From NCBI RefSeq assembly GCF_012844455.2, contig NZ_JABBCQ020000015.1, positions 62,001-126,000 of the forward strand: a stretch of 64,000 nucleotides of DNA. Direction: 5' to 3'. Positions within the stretch are counted from its first letter, which is position 1. Each line of letters begins with the position of its first letter. Made by a program: the position numbers and the translations under genes. Source of the DNA: Comamonas suwonensis (GTDB lineage Bacteria > Pseudomonadota > Gammaproteobacteria > Burkholderiales > Burkholderiaceae_C). The notes beneath the pieces were generated by a model that searched no databases, had not been told where the DNA came from, and saw only the letters and a program-made list of their open reading frames with translations. Of the stretch, positions 45,265-53,052 are shown in pieces.

Positions 45265-45663
45265 TACGCAAAATAGCCTTCCCCAAAAGCCCTGCAATGC
45301 GGGGCTTTTTTATGGCGTTCTGACTGGCTTACTGCATTTGTTCCTGCAACGGGGGTAAGTTGCTTTAGTTGACTGGAACTGTGTGCTTGTAGGCTGGTGC
45401 AAGCAATGGATCGGGTCATCTTGGTGGCGCAGGGGGCTGAATTTGCCTTGGTCTTGCTTGTGAAGCGCTGAAGCCGAATCTCATTAGTCCGGGGGCAACA
45501 AGGGTGCGCAGAGTTGCATCATTGATAACGCGCCTGGCAACTCCGCACCGCTTTGCCCTATGCCTTCAAGGTCTGCACGGCAATGATGCGGGGCAATATT
45601 GAAGCATTCAGGCATCTCGCCAAGAGCGATCAGCGCAACCCGCGGCGACCGCATTCAAGGCAA
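45265..45663. other. Intergenic region without a recognisable gene
   Basis: After an eamA terminator-like hairpin (about 45288-45314; AAAAGCCC with GGGGCTTTT) come about 350 bp in which a fragment near 45540-45630 reads ALPYAFKVCTAMMRGNIEAF in one frame. This may be the remnant of a gene, but no family could be assigned. Confidence 0.5.
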
Positions 45664-45664
45664 A

Positions 45665-45703
45665 AAAGCTACCTGTGCCCATCAATAGGGCGCAGGCAGC
45701 TTT
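45665..45703 (-). terminator. Long hairpin terminator after tartrate dehydrogenase gene
   Basis: Arms 45665-45680 and 45688-45703 pair along 16 positions (two G-U pairs on the minus-strand RNA), loop ATCAATA; a T-run follows on the minus strand. Its flanks (AGCTACCTG, GATAGCG) resemble the palindromic element family. Confidence 0.85.
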
Positions 45704-45726
45704 GTTTTTGATAGCGAAGCTTGACT

Positions 45727-46827
45727 TCAGTTCTGGCGGATAACCAATGCAATACCTTGTGCAATGGCTTGGCCCACTTCGGTGGTGCTGGCCGTGCCAC
45801 CCAGGTCAGGCGTTTTTGGGCCTGTTTTGATCACATCCTCAATGGCGCGCACCATGCTGTCGTGCGCAGCGCGCCACTCACCCTGGCTGTGGCCCAGAAA
45901 ATCCAGCATCAGCGCAGCGGACCAGATCATGGCGATGGGGTTGGCAATGTTCTTGCCGTAGATATCGGGGGCCGATCCGTGCACAGGCTCGAACAGGCTG
46001 GGGAAGGTTCGCTCAGGGTTCAGGTTGGCCGATGGCGCAAGCCCAATCGTGCCGGTGGTGGCAGGGCCCAGGTCGCTCAGGATATCGCCGAACAGATTGG
46101 TCGCGGCCACCACATCAAAGCGGCCCGGCTGCAGCACAAAGCGCGCGGTCAGGATGTCGATGTGCTGCTTGTCCAGCGTGATCTCTGGGTAGTCCTTGTG
46201 CATGGCATCGGCCTGCTTGTCCCACCAGGGCATGCTGATGGCGATGCCGTTGCTCTTGGTGGCCAGCGTCACATGCTTCTTGCTGCGGCTCTGGGCCAGA
46301 TCAAACGCGTACTTCAACAGACGTTCTGAGCCCTTTTTGCTATAGACCGATTCCTGGATGCAGATCTCGCGGTCTGTATCTTCGAACATGATGCCGCCCA
46401 GCGAGGTGTATTCGCCCTCGGTGTTCTCGCGTACCACGTAATAGTCAATATCGCCAGGCTTGCGGCCGGCCAGTGGGCAGGGCACGCCTTCAAACAGGCG
46501 CACCGGGCGCAGGTTGATGTACTGGTCAAACTCGCGGCGGAACTTGAGCAGTGAGCCCCACAGCGAAACATGGTCGGGTACTGTCTGCGGCCAGCCCACG
46601 GCACCGAAGAAGATGGCATCCATGCCTGAGAGTTGCTGTTTCCAGTCGTCGGGCATCATCTTGCCGTGCTCGGCGTAGTAGTCGCAATGGGCCCAGTCAA
46701 AGTGGTGAAACTCCAGCGGCAGATTGAATTTTTGGGCCGCAGCTTCAAGGGCGCGCAGGCCCTCGGGCATGACTTCCTTGCCGATACCGTCGCCGGCGAT
46801 GACTGCGATTTTTTTAGGAGTGGACAT
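45727..46827 (-). CDS. ttuC: Tartrate dehydrogenase / isopropylmalate dehydrogenase-like enzyme
   Basis: A 366-residue NAD-dependent beta-decarboxylating dehydrogenase. Motifs are KKIAVIAGDGIGKEVMPEGL, FFGAVGWPQTVPDHVSLWGS, NLRPVRLFEGVPCPL and VVRENTEGEYTSLGGIMFED, with C-terminal DILSDLGPATTGTIGLAPSA and FEPVHGSAPDIYGKNIANP. The WP-x-VPDHVSLWG segment is typical of tartrate dehydrogenase/decarboxylase (TtuC). Substrate may also be D-malate. Divergent from a LysR gene that probably regulates it. Confidence 0.9.
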   Translation of the reverse strand: MSTPKKIAVIAGDGIGKEVMPEGLRALEAAAQKFNLPLEFHHFDWAHCDYYAEHGKMMPDDWKQQLSGMDAIFFGAVGWPQTVPDHVSLWGSLLKFRREFDQYINLRPVRLFEGVPCPLAGRKPGDIDYYVVRENTEGEYTSLGGIMFEDTDREICIQESVYSKKGSERLLKYAFDLAQSRSKKHVTLATKSNGIAISMPWWDKQADAMHKDYPEITLDKQHIDILTARFVLQPGRFDVVAATNLFGDILSDLGPATTGTIGLAPSANLNPERTFPSLFEPVHGSAPDIYGKNIANPIAMIWSAALMLDFLGHSQGEWRAAHDSMVRAIEDVIKTGPKTPDLGGTASTTEVGQAIAQGIALVIRQN

Positions 46828-46943
46828 GGTGTTTCTTTGCGAAGATGGGGTGTCTGTGCGCGACGTTGCAGGTCGTTGGGTTTATTTTGCAACCTGCAGC
46901 ACTGAATACAATCACCTGATCGTGGTTTGATTATTTACACATC

Positions 46944-47888
46944 GTGCAGAAAATGCCCTCGCCAGAAGACCTGCGCGTCTTTACCACCGTGGTGCGCAAG
47001 GCCAGCTTTGCGGAAGCGGCCGCAGCGCACAATGCCTCCCCAGCCTATGTCAGCAAACGCATTCGGCTGCTGGAGGAAGAACTGGGCGTCAAGCTGCTGC
47101 ACCGCACCACGCGGCGCGTGGCGGTGACGGAGCAGGGCGAGCGCGTCTACCACTGGGCGCAGCGCATTCTGGATGAGGTTGAGCACCTGTTGCAGGAGGT
47201 GGATGTGACGCGCCGCCAACCGCGTGGGCTGCTGCGCGTGTCCACCAGCTTTGGTTTTGGCCGCAAAGTGGTGGCGCCCGCGCTGTCGCAGCTGATTGCC
47301 CAATATCCGGCGCTGCAGTTGCGGCTGGAGGTCTTTGACCGCATTGTGGATGTGGCGGCAGAAGGCTTTGATCTGGATGTGCGCGTGGGCGACGAGATCG
47401 CGCCGCATCTGATTGCCCGGCATCTGGCCGACAACCACCGCGTACTGTGCGCCGCGCCGGCCTATCTGCAGCGGCGCGGCAGCCCCCGCACGCTCGATGA
47501 GCTGGCTGGTCACGATTGCCTGGTCATCAAGGAGCGTGATCACCCGTTTGGTGTGTGGAAGTTGCGTGCGGGTGCGCAAGAGCGCAGCGTGAAAGTGACC
47601 GGGCCGCTATCGACCAATCATGGCGAAATGGCCGTGCAGTGGGCGCGTGATGGCCACGGCATTGTGCTGCGCTCGCTCTGGGACGTGGCCTCTGATCTGC
47701 AGGCAGGGGGGCTGCTGCCTTTGCTGCCCGAATGGCGGCAAGAGGCCAGTATCTGGGCTGTATATCCGACGCGGCTGGAGCGCTCAGCAAAGGTGCGCGT
47801 CTGCGTGGAGTTTCTGCAGGAATACTTTCGCCAGCAAGCGGTGCAGGTATTGAATACCACTATCAAAAAAGAAGCTGCTGGCGCTTGA
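46944..47888 (+). CDS. LysR-family regulator (tartrate/malate-type)
   Basis: A 314-residue LysR protein. Winged helix: PEDLRVFTTVVRKASFAEAA, SPAYVSKRIRLLEEELGVKL. Coinducer domain: GLLRVSTSFGFGRKVVAPAL, GFDLDVRVGDEIAPHLIARH and GHDCLVIKERDHPFGVWKLR, of the DmlR/TtuA-like group. GTG 46944 or ATG 46953 is the start. Divergent from ttuC with about 116 bp between, so it likely activates it. Its last residues (KKEAAGA) are encoded by one arm of a large inverted repeat. Confidence 0.9.
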   Translation: MQKMPSPEDLRVFTTVVRKASFAEAAAAHNASPAYVSKRIRLLEEELGVKLLHRTTRRVAVTEQGERVYHWAQRILDEVEHLLQEVDVTRRQPRGLLRVSTSFGFGRKVVAPALSQLIAQYPALQLRLEVFDRIVDVAAEGFDLDVRVGDEIAPHLIARHLADNHRVLCAAPAYLQRRGSPRTLDELAGHDCLVIKERDHPFGVWKLRAGAQERSVKVTGPLSTNHGEMAVQWARDGHGIVLRSLWDVASDLQAGGLLPLLPEWRQEASIWAVYPTRLERSAKVRVCVEFLQEYFRQQAVQVLNTTIKKEAAGA

Positions 47889-47950
47889 TATTCAAACATT
47901 TCAGATGGTTTTTCCTCCGAAATGCGGGCAATACCAGCGCCAGCAGCTTC
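47871..47950. repeat. Large inverted repeat at the end of the LysR gene
   Basis: GAAGCTGCTGGCGCT (47871-47885) and AGCGCCAGCAGCTTC (47936-47950) are a perfect 15-bp inverted pair with a 50-nt loop. The left arm overlaps the final codons of the LysR gene. It may terminate transcription from either side and resembles the GCTGCTAGCGCTT element family. Confidence 0.8.
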
Positions 47951-47969
47951 TGATTTTGATGCGCGCTGA

Positions 47970-48416
47970 TTACTTCGTCAGCGCAGCCTTCACAGCGGCA
48001 GACACCAGGCCCATATCGGCCTTGCCAGCCAGCTGAGTCTTGACGGCGCCCATCACCTTGCCCATGTCGCCGGGGCCGGTGGCACCCAGATCAGCCACGA
48101 TGGCTTGCACGGCGGCGGTGATTTCGGCTTCGGTCATGCGCACGGGCAGGTAGACCTTGAGCACTTCCATTTCGGCCTTTTCCACATCGGCCAGATCCTG
48201 GCGGTTGGCGGATTCAAAAGCGGTGATGGAGTCCTTGCGCTGCTTGAGCAGCTTGTCGACGATAGCGATGATGGCGGCGTCGTCCAGCTCAATGCGCTCG
48301 TCCACTTCCTTTTGCTTCATCGCGGCCTGCAGCAGGCGGATGGTGCCAAGGCGCACGCTGTCCTTGGCGCGCATGGCGGTCTTCATGTCTTCGGTAATCT
48401 GGGCTTTCAAGCTCAT
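47970..48416 (-). CDS. GatB/YqeY domain protein
   Basis: A 148-residue YqeY-like protein, homologous to the C-terminal domain of GatB. Blocks are LKAQITEDMKTAMRAKDSVR, EMEVLKVYLPVRMTEAEITA and DMGKVMGAVKTQLAGKADMG, ending VSAAVKAALTK. Its role is uncertain, perhaps tRNA-related. ATG 48416 has AAGGAG upstream. It follows rpsU on the same strand after a terminator, an arrangement (rpsU-yqeY) common in Proteobacteria. Confidence 0.93.
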   Translation of the reverse strand: MSLKAQITEDMKTAMRAKDSVRLGTIRLLQAAMKQKEVDERIELDDAAIIAIVDKLLKQRKDSITAFESANRQDLADVEKAEMEVLKVYLPVRMTEAEITAAVQAIVADLGATGPGDMGKVMGAVKTQLAGKADMGLVSAAVKAALTK

Positions 48417-48541
48417 GGCTTTCTCCTTAGTGTGGGCCATTGTGCAGTCAAGCGGTGCACTTCTTGCGAACGCTTGATTGCGCACTGGCTTGGGAGGTCA
48501 CTGCACGGCAATCAACATTACCCGCAGTGGCCAGAAAACAA

Positions 48542-48580
48542 AAAACCCGCGCCTGGCGTCCCGAGCGCGGGTTTTCGGCT
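48542..48580 (-). terminator. Terminator after rpsU
   Basis: AAAACCCGCG (48542-48551) pairs with CGCGGGTTTT (48566-48575); read on the minus strand, TTTTTGTTTT follows. Confidence 0.85.
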
Positions 48581-48609
48581 TTTTACGGCCGGCTAGTCCT
48601 AATCAACGA

Positions 48610-48822
48610 TTAGTACAGCTTCTTAGGCAGTTGCATGCTGCGAACGCGCTTGTAGTGGCGCTTCACGGCAGCAGCCTTCTTGCGCTTGCGCTCGGCTGTA
48701 GGCTTTTCGTAGAACTCACGTGCGCGCAGGTCGGTCAGCAGACCCAGCTTTTCGATAGTGCGCTTGAAGCGGCGCAGAGCAACTTCATGAGGTTCGTTTT
48801 CTTTGACGCGGATAGTAGTCAT
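48610..48822 (-). CDS. rpsU: 30S ribosomal protein S21
   Basis: A 70-residue basic protein, exactly S21: [40 protein letters not shown] and [21 protein letters not shown]21 helps mRNA binding at the anti-Shine-Dalgarno region of 16S rRNA. It is followed by a hairpin and then the yqeY-like gene on the same strand. Length matches family (70-71). Confidence 0.97.
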   Translation of the reverse strand: MTTIRVKENEPHEVALRRFKRTIEKLGLLTDLRAREFYEKPTAERKRKKAAAVKRHYKRVRSMQLPKKLY

Positions 48823-49304
48823 TCAATTTCCAGATATATCTGTGCCGACAGAGGGTTCCCGGGAAGATCGCGCCTGAGAGCCATGAACAGCGGTTTTCCC
48901 CGCCACTTTTTAACTAGTATGGCCGACGGGGTAATGCCAGCAAAGTCGAGCATTATAAACCAAGAGTTGGCCGCTTGGCGGATTGCATTGCGATGGTGCT
49001 CGCTTTTGTAGATGACGCGTTGTTTCACAGTGCCGAGTAGCAGCCTCTGGCGGGGCTTCGTCGTACCCCCTGAGCCGTTTCGGAATGCGGCAGGCTGTAT
49101 TTGCTGATTATCGCGAATACGAAATACAAGAAGGTCGTGCTGCCCAAATGCAATGTCTGGTGATGATGGACTGGGGTTTCTTGGTAGCGATGTGTGCACT
49201 AAAAGTGCATACAGTTTGAGAAATGAATTTCATGACCGAGGTCAAGAAATAAGTGGTTCCGTCTCGATGTGCGGGACGGTTTTCTGTGTCCAGGAGCCTT
49301 AATC
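48823..49304. other. Long intergenic region, no clear gene
   Basis: A 482-bp region between rpsU and the BMP-lipoprotein gene. It contains a perfect hairpin TGCACT-AAA-AGTGCA (49195-49209) and a CCGTC...GACGG pair (about 49260-49280). I see no known riboswitch and no supported reading frame. Confidence 0.6.
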
Positions 49305-50354
49305 GTGTCCAGTCTTTCTCATTCGTCTCTTCTTTCTCGTCGTCAATGGCTGGCTTCAAGCGTTGCCGTACCGGGTTTGCTGGCGTTGACGGCTTGCGCC
49401 AGCAAAGCCGGTGTGTCGGCACAAGCTGCGCCGGCATCTTCTTTGGTGGTGGGGGGGCTGTTTGCGGGCTCGCGCAGTGACAAGGGCTTCATGGAAGCCG
49501 GTTGGCGCGGCTTGGAAAAGGCGCGTGAAGAACTGGGCGTGCAAACCCGTTTTCTCGATGGCATGGCACCCCGCAAAGAGCTGCTGCTGCCCGCACTCAA
49601 TCAGCTGGCCGAGCAGGGCGCGCAGCTGGTGATCGCACATGGGGGGCAGAACAATCAGGCTGCGGTGGAGGCCGCTGCGCGCAACCCCAGGACGCAGTTT
49701 GTGGTGACGCAGGGCACGGTGCAGGGCGCGAATCTTTCGAGCTACGACGTGCTGCAGGAAGAGTCGGCTTATCTGGCTGGCGTGCTGGCCGCGCTCACGA
49801 CCAAGACCGGTGTGGTCGGCCATATGTCCGGCATTCGCGTGCCGCCAGGTCTCAAGGGTCGTGCCGCCTATGCAGCCGGTGTGCGCGATACGGATCCCAA
49901 GGTCAAATTGCTGACGAATTTCTCGGGCGATCAGGACGATAACGCCCTGTCGCATCGCATTGCCAAGGCCCAGATGGCAGCAGGTGCCGATGTGATCTTC
50001 ACCATGCTCAACTCTGGCCGCAATGGCGTGACTCAAGCTTGCCGTGAAGCGGGCACGCGCCAGATCGGCAATGTGATCGACTGGACGGCGGTGGATTCGC
50101 AGGTGTTCGTGGCCTCGGCCTGGGCCGATGTGGGTATTGGCGCCTTTCTGGCCGTCAAGGACATGCAGCAGCGCGGCGCACCCGGCCCTGGCATTCACAA
50201 GATTGGCCTCAGCGACCCGGCAGCCGTGCGGCTGACCATGGGCAAGGATGTCGCTGCCAGCGTGCGCGAGCGTGTGGCCAAGACCTCGGCCGCGATTGTG
50301 GCGGGATCACTCAAGGTGCCGGAAAACTATGCGGGAGCTGAGTTCACGGCCTGA
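49305..50354 (+). CDS. BMP-family lipoprotein, ABC transporter substrate-binding protein
   Basis: A 349-residue periplasmic lipoprotein of the Bmp/Med/PnrA (basic membrane protein) family. Lipobox is LALTAC, in the pattern L-T-A-C. Blocks are GLFAGSRSDKGFMEAGWRGL, EQGAQLVIAHGGQNNQAAVE, PKVKLLTNFSGDQDDNALSH and TRQIGNVIDWTAVDSQVFVA. Relatives bind nucleosides or nucleobase-like compounds. GTG 49305 has AGGAG 8 nt upstream. No permease or ATPase genes are adjacent; it ends at a hairpin. Confidence 0.9.
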   Translation: MSSLSHSSLLSRRQWLASSVAVPGLLALTACASKAGVSAQAAPASSLVVGGLFAGSRSDKGFMEAGWRGLEKAREELGVQTRFLDGMAPRKELLLPALNQLAEQGAQLVIAHGGQNNQAAVEAAARNPRTQFVVTQGTVQGANLSSYDVLQEESAYLAGVLAALTTKTGVVGHMSGIRVPPGLKGRAAYAAGVRDTDPKVKLLTNFSGDQDDNALSHRIAKAQMAAGADVIFTMLNSGRNGVTQACREAGTRQIGNVIDWTAVDSQVFVASAWADVGIGAFLAVKDMQQRGAPGPGIHKIGLSDPAAVRLTMGKDVAASVRERVAKTSAAIVAGSLKVPENYAGAEFTA

Positions 50355-50375
50355 TCCGCTCGGGGTCTGAACGAA

Positions 50376-50402
50376 AAAAGGATGGCCAGGCCATCCTTTT
50401 TT
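50376..50402 (+). terminator. Terminator after the BMP gene
   Basis: GGATGG (50380-50385) pairs with CCATCC (50391-50396), flanked by A-run and T-run; followed by ATAGCGGCTACC, a piece of the palindromic repeat family. Confidence 0.8.
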
Positions 50403-50442
50403 CATAGCGGCTACCGCTTTCGGCACAAAGCCTGAAGGCCAT

Positions 50443-51711
50443 TCAGGCGCTGTTTTTCTCGGCCATGGCCTGCGCGCAGGCTGCAGCGCTGGCCCAGGCC
50501 CATTGAAAGTTGTAGCCACCCAGCCAGCCGGTGATATCTACCACCTCGCCAATGAAGTACAGGCCGGGCTGGATTTTGCATTCCATGGTTTGCTGAGAAA
50601 GCACCTTGGTGTCCACGCCGCCCAAGGTCACTTCGGCCTTTTTGTAGCCCTCGGTGCCCGTGGGCGTGATTTCCCAGCGACTCAGTTGCTCGGCCAGCTT
50701 GGTCAGGGCCTTGTCGCTGGCTTCGTTGATGGGGCGCTGCAGCTCGGGCATGCGGCTCACCCAGGCATCGGCCAGACGGGCGGGTAAATGGGCGGCCAGT
50801 TCATTGGCCACCAGCTTGCGCGAGTTGAGCTTGGCCTGGGTCAGTACTTCCAGCAGGTCCACACCGGGCAGCAGATTGACCTGCAGCGGTGTGCCGGGCT
50901 TCCAGTAGCTGGAGATTTGAAGCACGGCCGGACCAGACAGGCCGCGGTGGGTGAACAGCAGGTCTTCATGGAAGGCCACGCGTTCCTTCTTGCTGCCGGT
51001 GCTGATCTCCACCGGCAGGGCCAGTCCCGAAAGTCCGGCATAGGGCTGCCAGCCGTCGCCATCAAAGGTCATGGGCACGAGGCCCGGTGCGCGTTCAATC
51101 AGCGGCAGATCAAATTGCTGGGCCAGCCGATAGCCAAAGTCCGTCGCGCCAATCTTGGGAATGCTCAGGCCGCCCGTAGCAATGACAAGGTTGCGGGCTT
51201 CTACCAGACCGCGATCAGTCTCAATTTGATAGCTGTTTGCGCTTGATTCATCTGGGGTTGAGGCCGAAAACGTTATTTTTTTAACCTGGCAAGGCTGCCA
51301 GTGCTGCACGCCGCCTGCGCTGCATTCGGCCAGCAGCATGGCGATGATGTCCTCTGCCGAACGGTCGGCAAACAACTGGCCCTTGTGCTTTTCGTGGTGG
51401 GCAATGCCGTGCTTGTCCATCAGCGCGATGAAGTCTGCCGGGGTGAAGCGCGAGAGGGCGGAGCGGCAGAACTGCGGGTTCTGGCCGACAAAGTGCTTGT
51501 GCGGTGCGCGCACATCCAGATCGCGGTTGGTGAAGTTGCAGCGACCGCCGCCAGAGATGCGGATTTTTTCAGCCACTTTGGAGGCGTGGTCGATGAGCAG
51601 CACTTTCAGGCCTTGCTGGCCTGCACGGGCAGCGCAGAACAGGCCGGCGGCACCGGCACCAATGATGATGGCGTCAAAAATCTGAGAGGGGACCTGAGAG
51701 GAGGAAGACAC
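50443..51711 (-). CDS. HI0933-type flavoprotein (NAD(P)/FAD-dependent oxidoreductase)
   Basis: A 422-residue BaiN/HI0933-family flavoprotein. N-terminal FAD motif is FDAIIIGAGAAGLFCAARAG, second motif RISGGGRCNFTNRD; C-terminal FIGEVVDITGWLGGYNFQWA with HI0933 signature. Substrate is unknown in most organisms. GTG 51711 (VSSSSQVPSQ) was chosen as start; the frame opens further upstream. A stretch of residues (DESSANSYQIE) is encoded by DNA that resembles the intergenic palindromic element, see repeat 51222-51252. Confidence 0.9.
   Translation of the reverse strand: MSSSSQVPSQIFDAIIIGAGAAGLFCAARAGQQGLKVLLIDHASKVAEKIRISGGGRCNFTNRDLDVRAPHKHFVGQNPQFCRSALSRFTPADFIALMDKHGIAHHEKHKGQLFADRSAEDIIAMLLAECSAGGVQHWQPCQVKKITFSASTPDESSANSYQIETDRGLVEARNLVIATGGLSIPKIGATDFGYRLAQQFDLPLIERAPGLVPMTFDGDGWQPYAGLSGLALPVEISTGSKKERVAFHEDLLFTHRGLSGPAVLQISSYWKPGTPLQVNLLPGVDLLEVLTQAKLNSRKLVANELAAHLPARLADAWVSRMPELQRPINEASDKALTKLAEQLSRWEITPTGTEGYKKAEVTLGGVDTKVLSQQTMECKIQPGLYFIGEVVDITGWLGGYNFQWAWASAAACAQAMAEKNSA
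51222..51252. repeat. Palindromic-element-like sequence inside a coding gene
   Basis: TTTGATAGCTGTTTGCGCTT then GATTCATC matches the half of the intergenic repeat family (GATAGCTGCTAGCGCTTGAT pattern) and lies within the HI0933-like CDS, encoding about ten residues in frame. Confidence 0.5.
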
Positions 51712-51764
51712 GGCGGGCAGGGCGCAGGAGCACGAAAAGGGAAGCGCAGATTGTCCCAGATGGC

Positions 51765-52373
51765 TCAGATTCCCGGCTCGTCCACCACAAAGCCCCAGAA
51801 ATCGCCATCGGTCTGCGAGCAGTGAATGCACTGGGTGACAAAGCTGCGCATGCCCTTGGCATGAAACCAGACCAGCCCCTGCGATGCATCGCACAGCGCA
51901 TCGGCCTGTTCGCTCAGGCTCAGGACGGTGATGTGGCTCAGCTCCATGTCGGCCAGAAATTCTGGCAAATCCTGGGCGGCGGCAAACAGGTCGTGATCAA
52001 GGCTGGCAATCTTGCCTTGGTGTTGGCCGTGCAGTACTTCTACAAAGGGGTTGCCAGCTGGGTCGCTGCCAATTTCCAGAAACCAGTCGGCCAGCAGGTT
52101 CTCGGCTTGCAGCGATTCGAGGTCGTAATAGGGGTCTTGCGCGGCAAAGCTGTTGAGCACACGCAGATTGGCATGGGTGTCGTTTTGGGCCTCGCCGGGG
52201 CGAACATAGGGAGCAACGTCCTGAGCTTCTTCCATGGCCATGACGGAAAAACCGTTTTGTGTGCGCAGAAAGTCGGCGTAGGCATCCGAAAAGCCGATAT
52301 GCGCCTGCAGCGCCTGAATCTCCTGCACGGAGGCTGGCGTGCTGCCGAAAGGGTTGGGAAACAGAACTTGCAT
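51765..52373 (-). CDS. SMI1/KNR4 (SUKH) domain protein
   Basis: A 202-residue protein of the SUKH superfamily. N-terminal IQALQAHIGFSDAYADFLRT and QNGFSVMAMEEAQDV match the SMI1_KNR4 pattern, with YDLESLQAENLLADWFLEIG (W-F-x-I-G) and FVEVLHGQHQGKIASLDHD further on. SUKH proteins often are immunity proteins against contact-dependent or polymorphic toxins; others are housekeeping. No toxin gene is beside it. It is separate from the flavoprotein gene by 53 nt on the same strand. Confidence 0.85.
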   Translation of the reverse strand: MQVLFPNPFGSTPASVQEIQALQAHIGFSDAYADFLRTQNGFSVMAMEEAQDVAPYVRPGEAQNDTHANLRVLNSFAAQDPYYDLESLQAENLLADWFLEIGSDPAGNPFVEVLHGQHQGKIASLDHDLFAAAQDLPEFLADMELSHITVLSLSEQADALCDASQGLVWFHAKGMRSFVTQCIHCSQTDGDFWGFVVDEPGI

Positions 52374-52494
52374 CAGAAGGCGGAGGCTTTGGGTGGTTGA
52401 GGTCAGCCGGATTTATACCCTGCAGCCTGTTGCGGCGTTGGGGTATGCGAGAGCGGCAAGCATGGGTCAGGGATCACTTCTAGAATCGCGCCCC

Positions 52495-52995
52495 ATGAAT
52501 ACACCTTCCCACCAGCTCAGCATGACCGTGCTCATGTCCCCTGACATGGCCAACTTCTCCGGCAACGTGCACGGCGGAGCCATCCTGAAGCTGCTTGACC
52601 AGGTCGCCTATGCCTGCGCCAGTCGCTATGCCGGCCGCTATGTGGTGACCTTGAGCGTGGATCAGGTCATGTTTTTGCAGCCCATCCATGTGGGCGAGCT
52701 GGTGACCTTCCTGGCCAGCGTGAATCACACCGGCAAGTCATCGATGGAAATCGGCATCAAGGTGATTGCCGAAGAAATCCGCGACAAGGTGGTGCGCCAT
52801 GTGAACAGCTGCTTCTTCACCATGGTGGCGGTCGATGAGGACAAAAAGCCGGCTCCCGTGCCCCAGCTGCTCCTAGAAACGGACGATGAAAAGCGCCGCT
52901 GGCAAGCCGCCATCATCCGCAAGGAACTGCGCAAGGACATGGCCGCGCGCTTTGCACAGATTCGCGTGGAAACCGGCGCTACAGATATTTCCTGA
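52495..52995 (+). CDS. Acyl-CoA thioesterase (hotdog fold, YciA-like)
   Basis: A 166-residue acyl-CoA thioesterase. The hotdog motif includes MANFSGNVHGGAILKLLDQV (catalytic region NVHGG), VVTLSVDQVMFLQPIHVGEL and VAEEIRDKVVRHVNSCFFTM-like segments. It hydrolyses acyl-CoAs; chain-length preference unknown. ATG 52495 chosen; the frame opens further upstream. Ends at a strong hairpin shared with cobA. Confidence 0.92.
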   Translation: MNTPSHQLSMTVLMSPDMANFSGNVHGGAILKLLDQVAYACASRYAGRYVVTLSVDQVMFLQPIHVGELVTFLASVNHTGKSSMEIGIKVIAEEIRDKVVRHVNSCFFTMVAVDEDKKPAPVPQLLLETDDEKRRWQAAIIRKELRKDMAARFAQIRVETGATDIS

Positions 52996-53012
52996 ACTGG
53001 AGTGTGCTATTG

Positions 53013-53039
53013 AAAAAGGCCGCTTGATGCGGCCTTTTT
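53013..53039. terminator. Bidirectional terminator
   Basis: AAAAAGGCCGC (53013-53023) pairs with GCGGCCTTTTT (53029-53039) around TTGAT. Sits between the thioesterase and convergent cobA genes. Confidence 0.9.
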
Positions 53040-53052
53040 GCTGGGTACATGC

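Noticed and set aside
48819-49199. Minus-strand open frame upstream of rpsU
   Set aside because: Overlaps the rpsU start and shows no protein-like pattern; more likely chance in the leader.
48823-49304. Possible purine-type riboswitch ahead of the BMP lipoprotein gene
   Set aside because: The conserved purine-aptamer loops were not found; only generic hairpins are visible.
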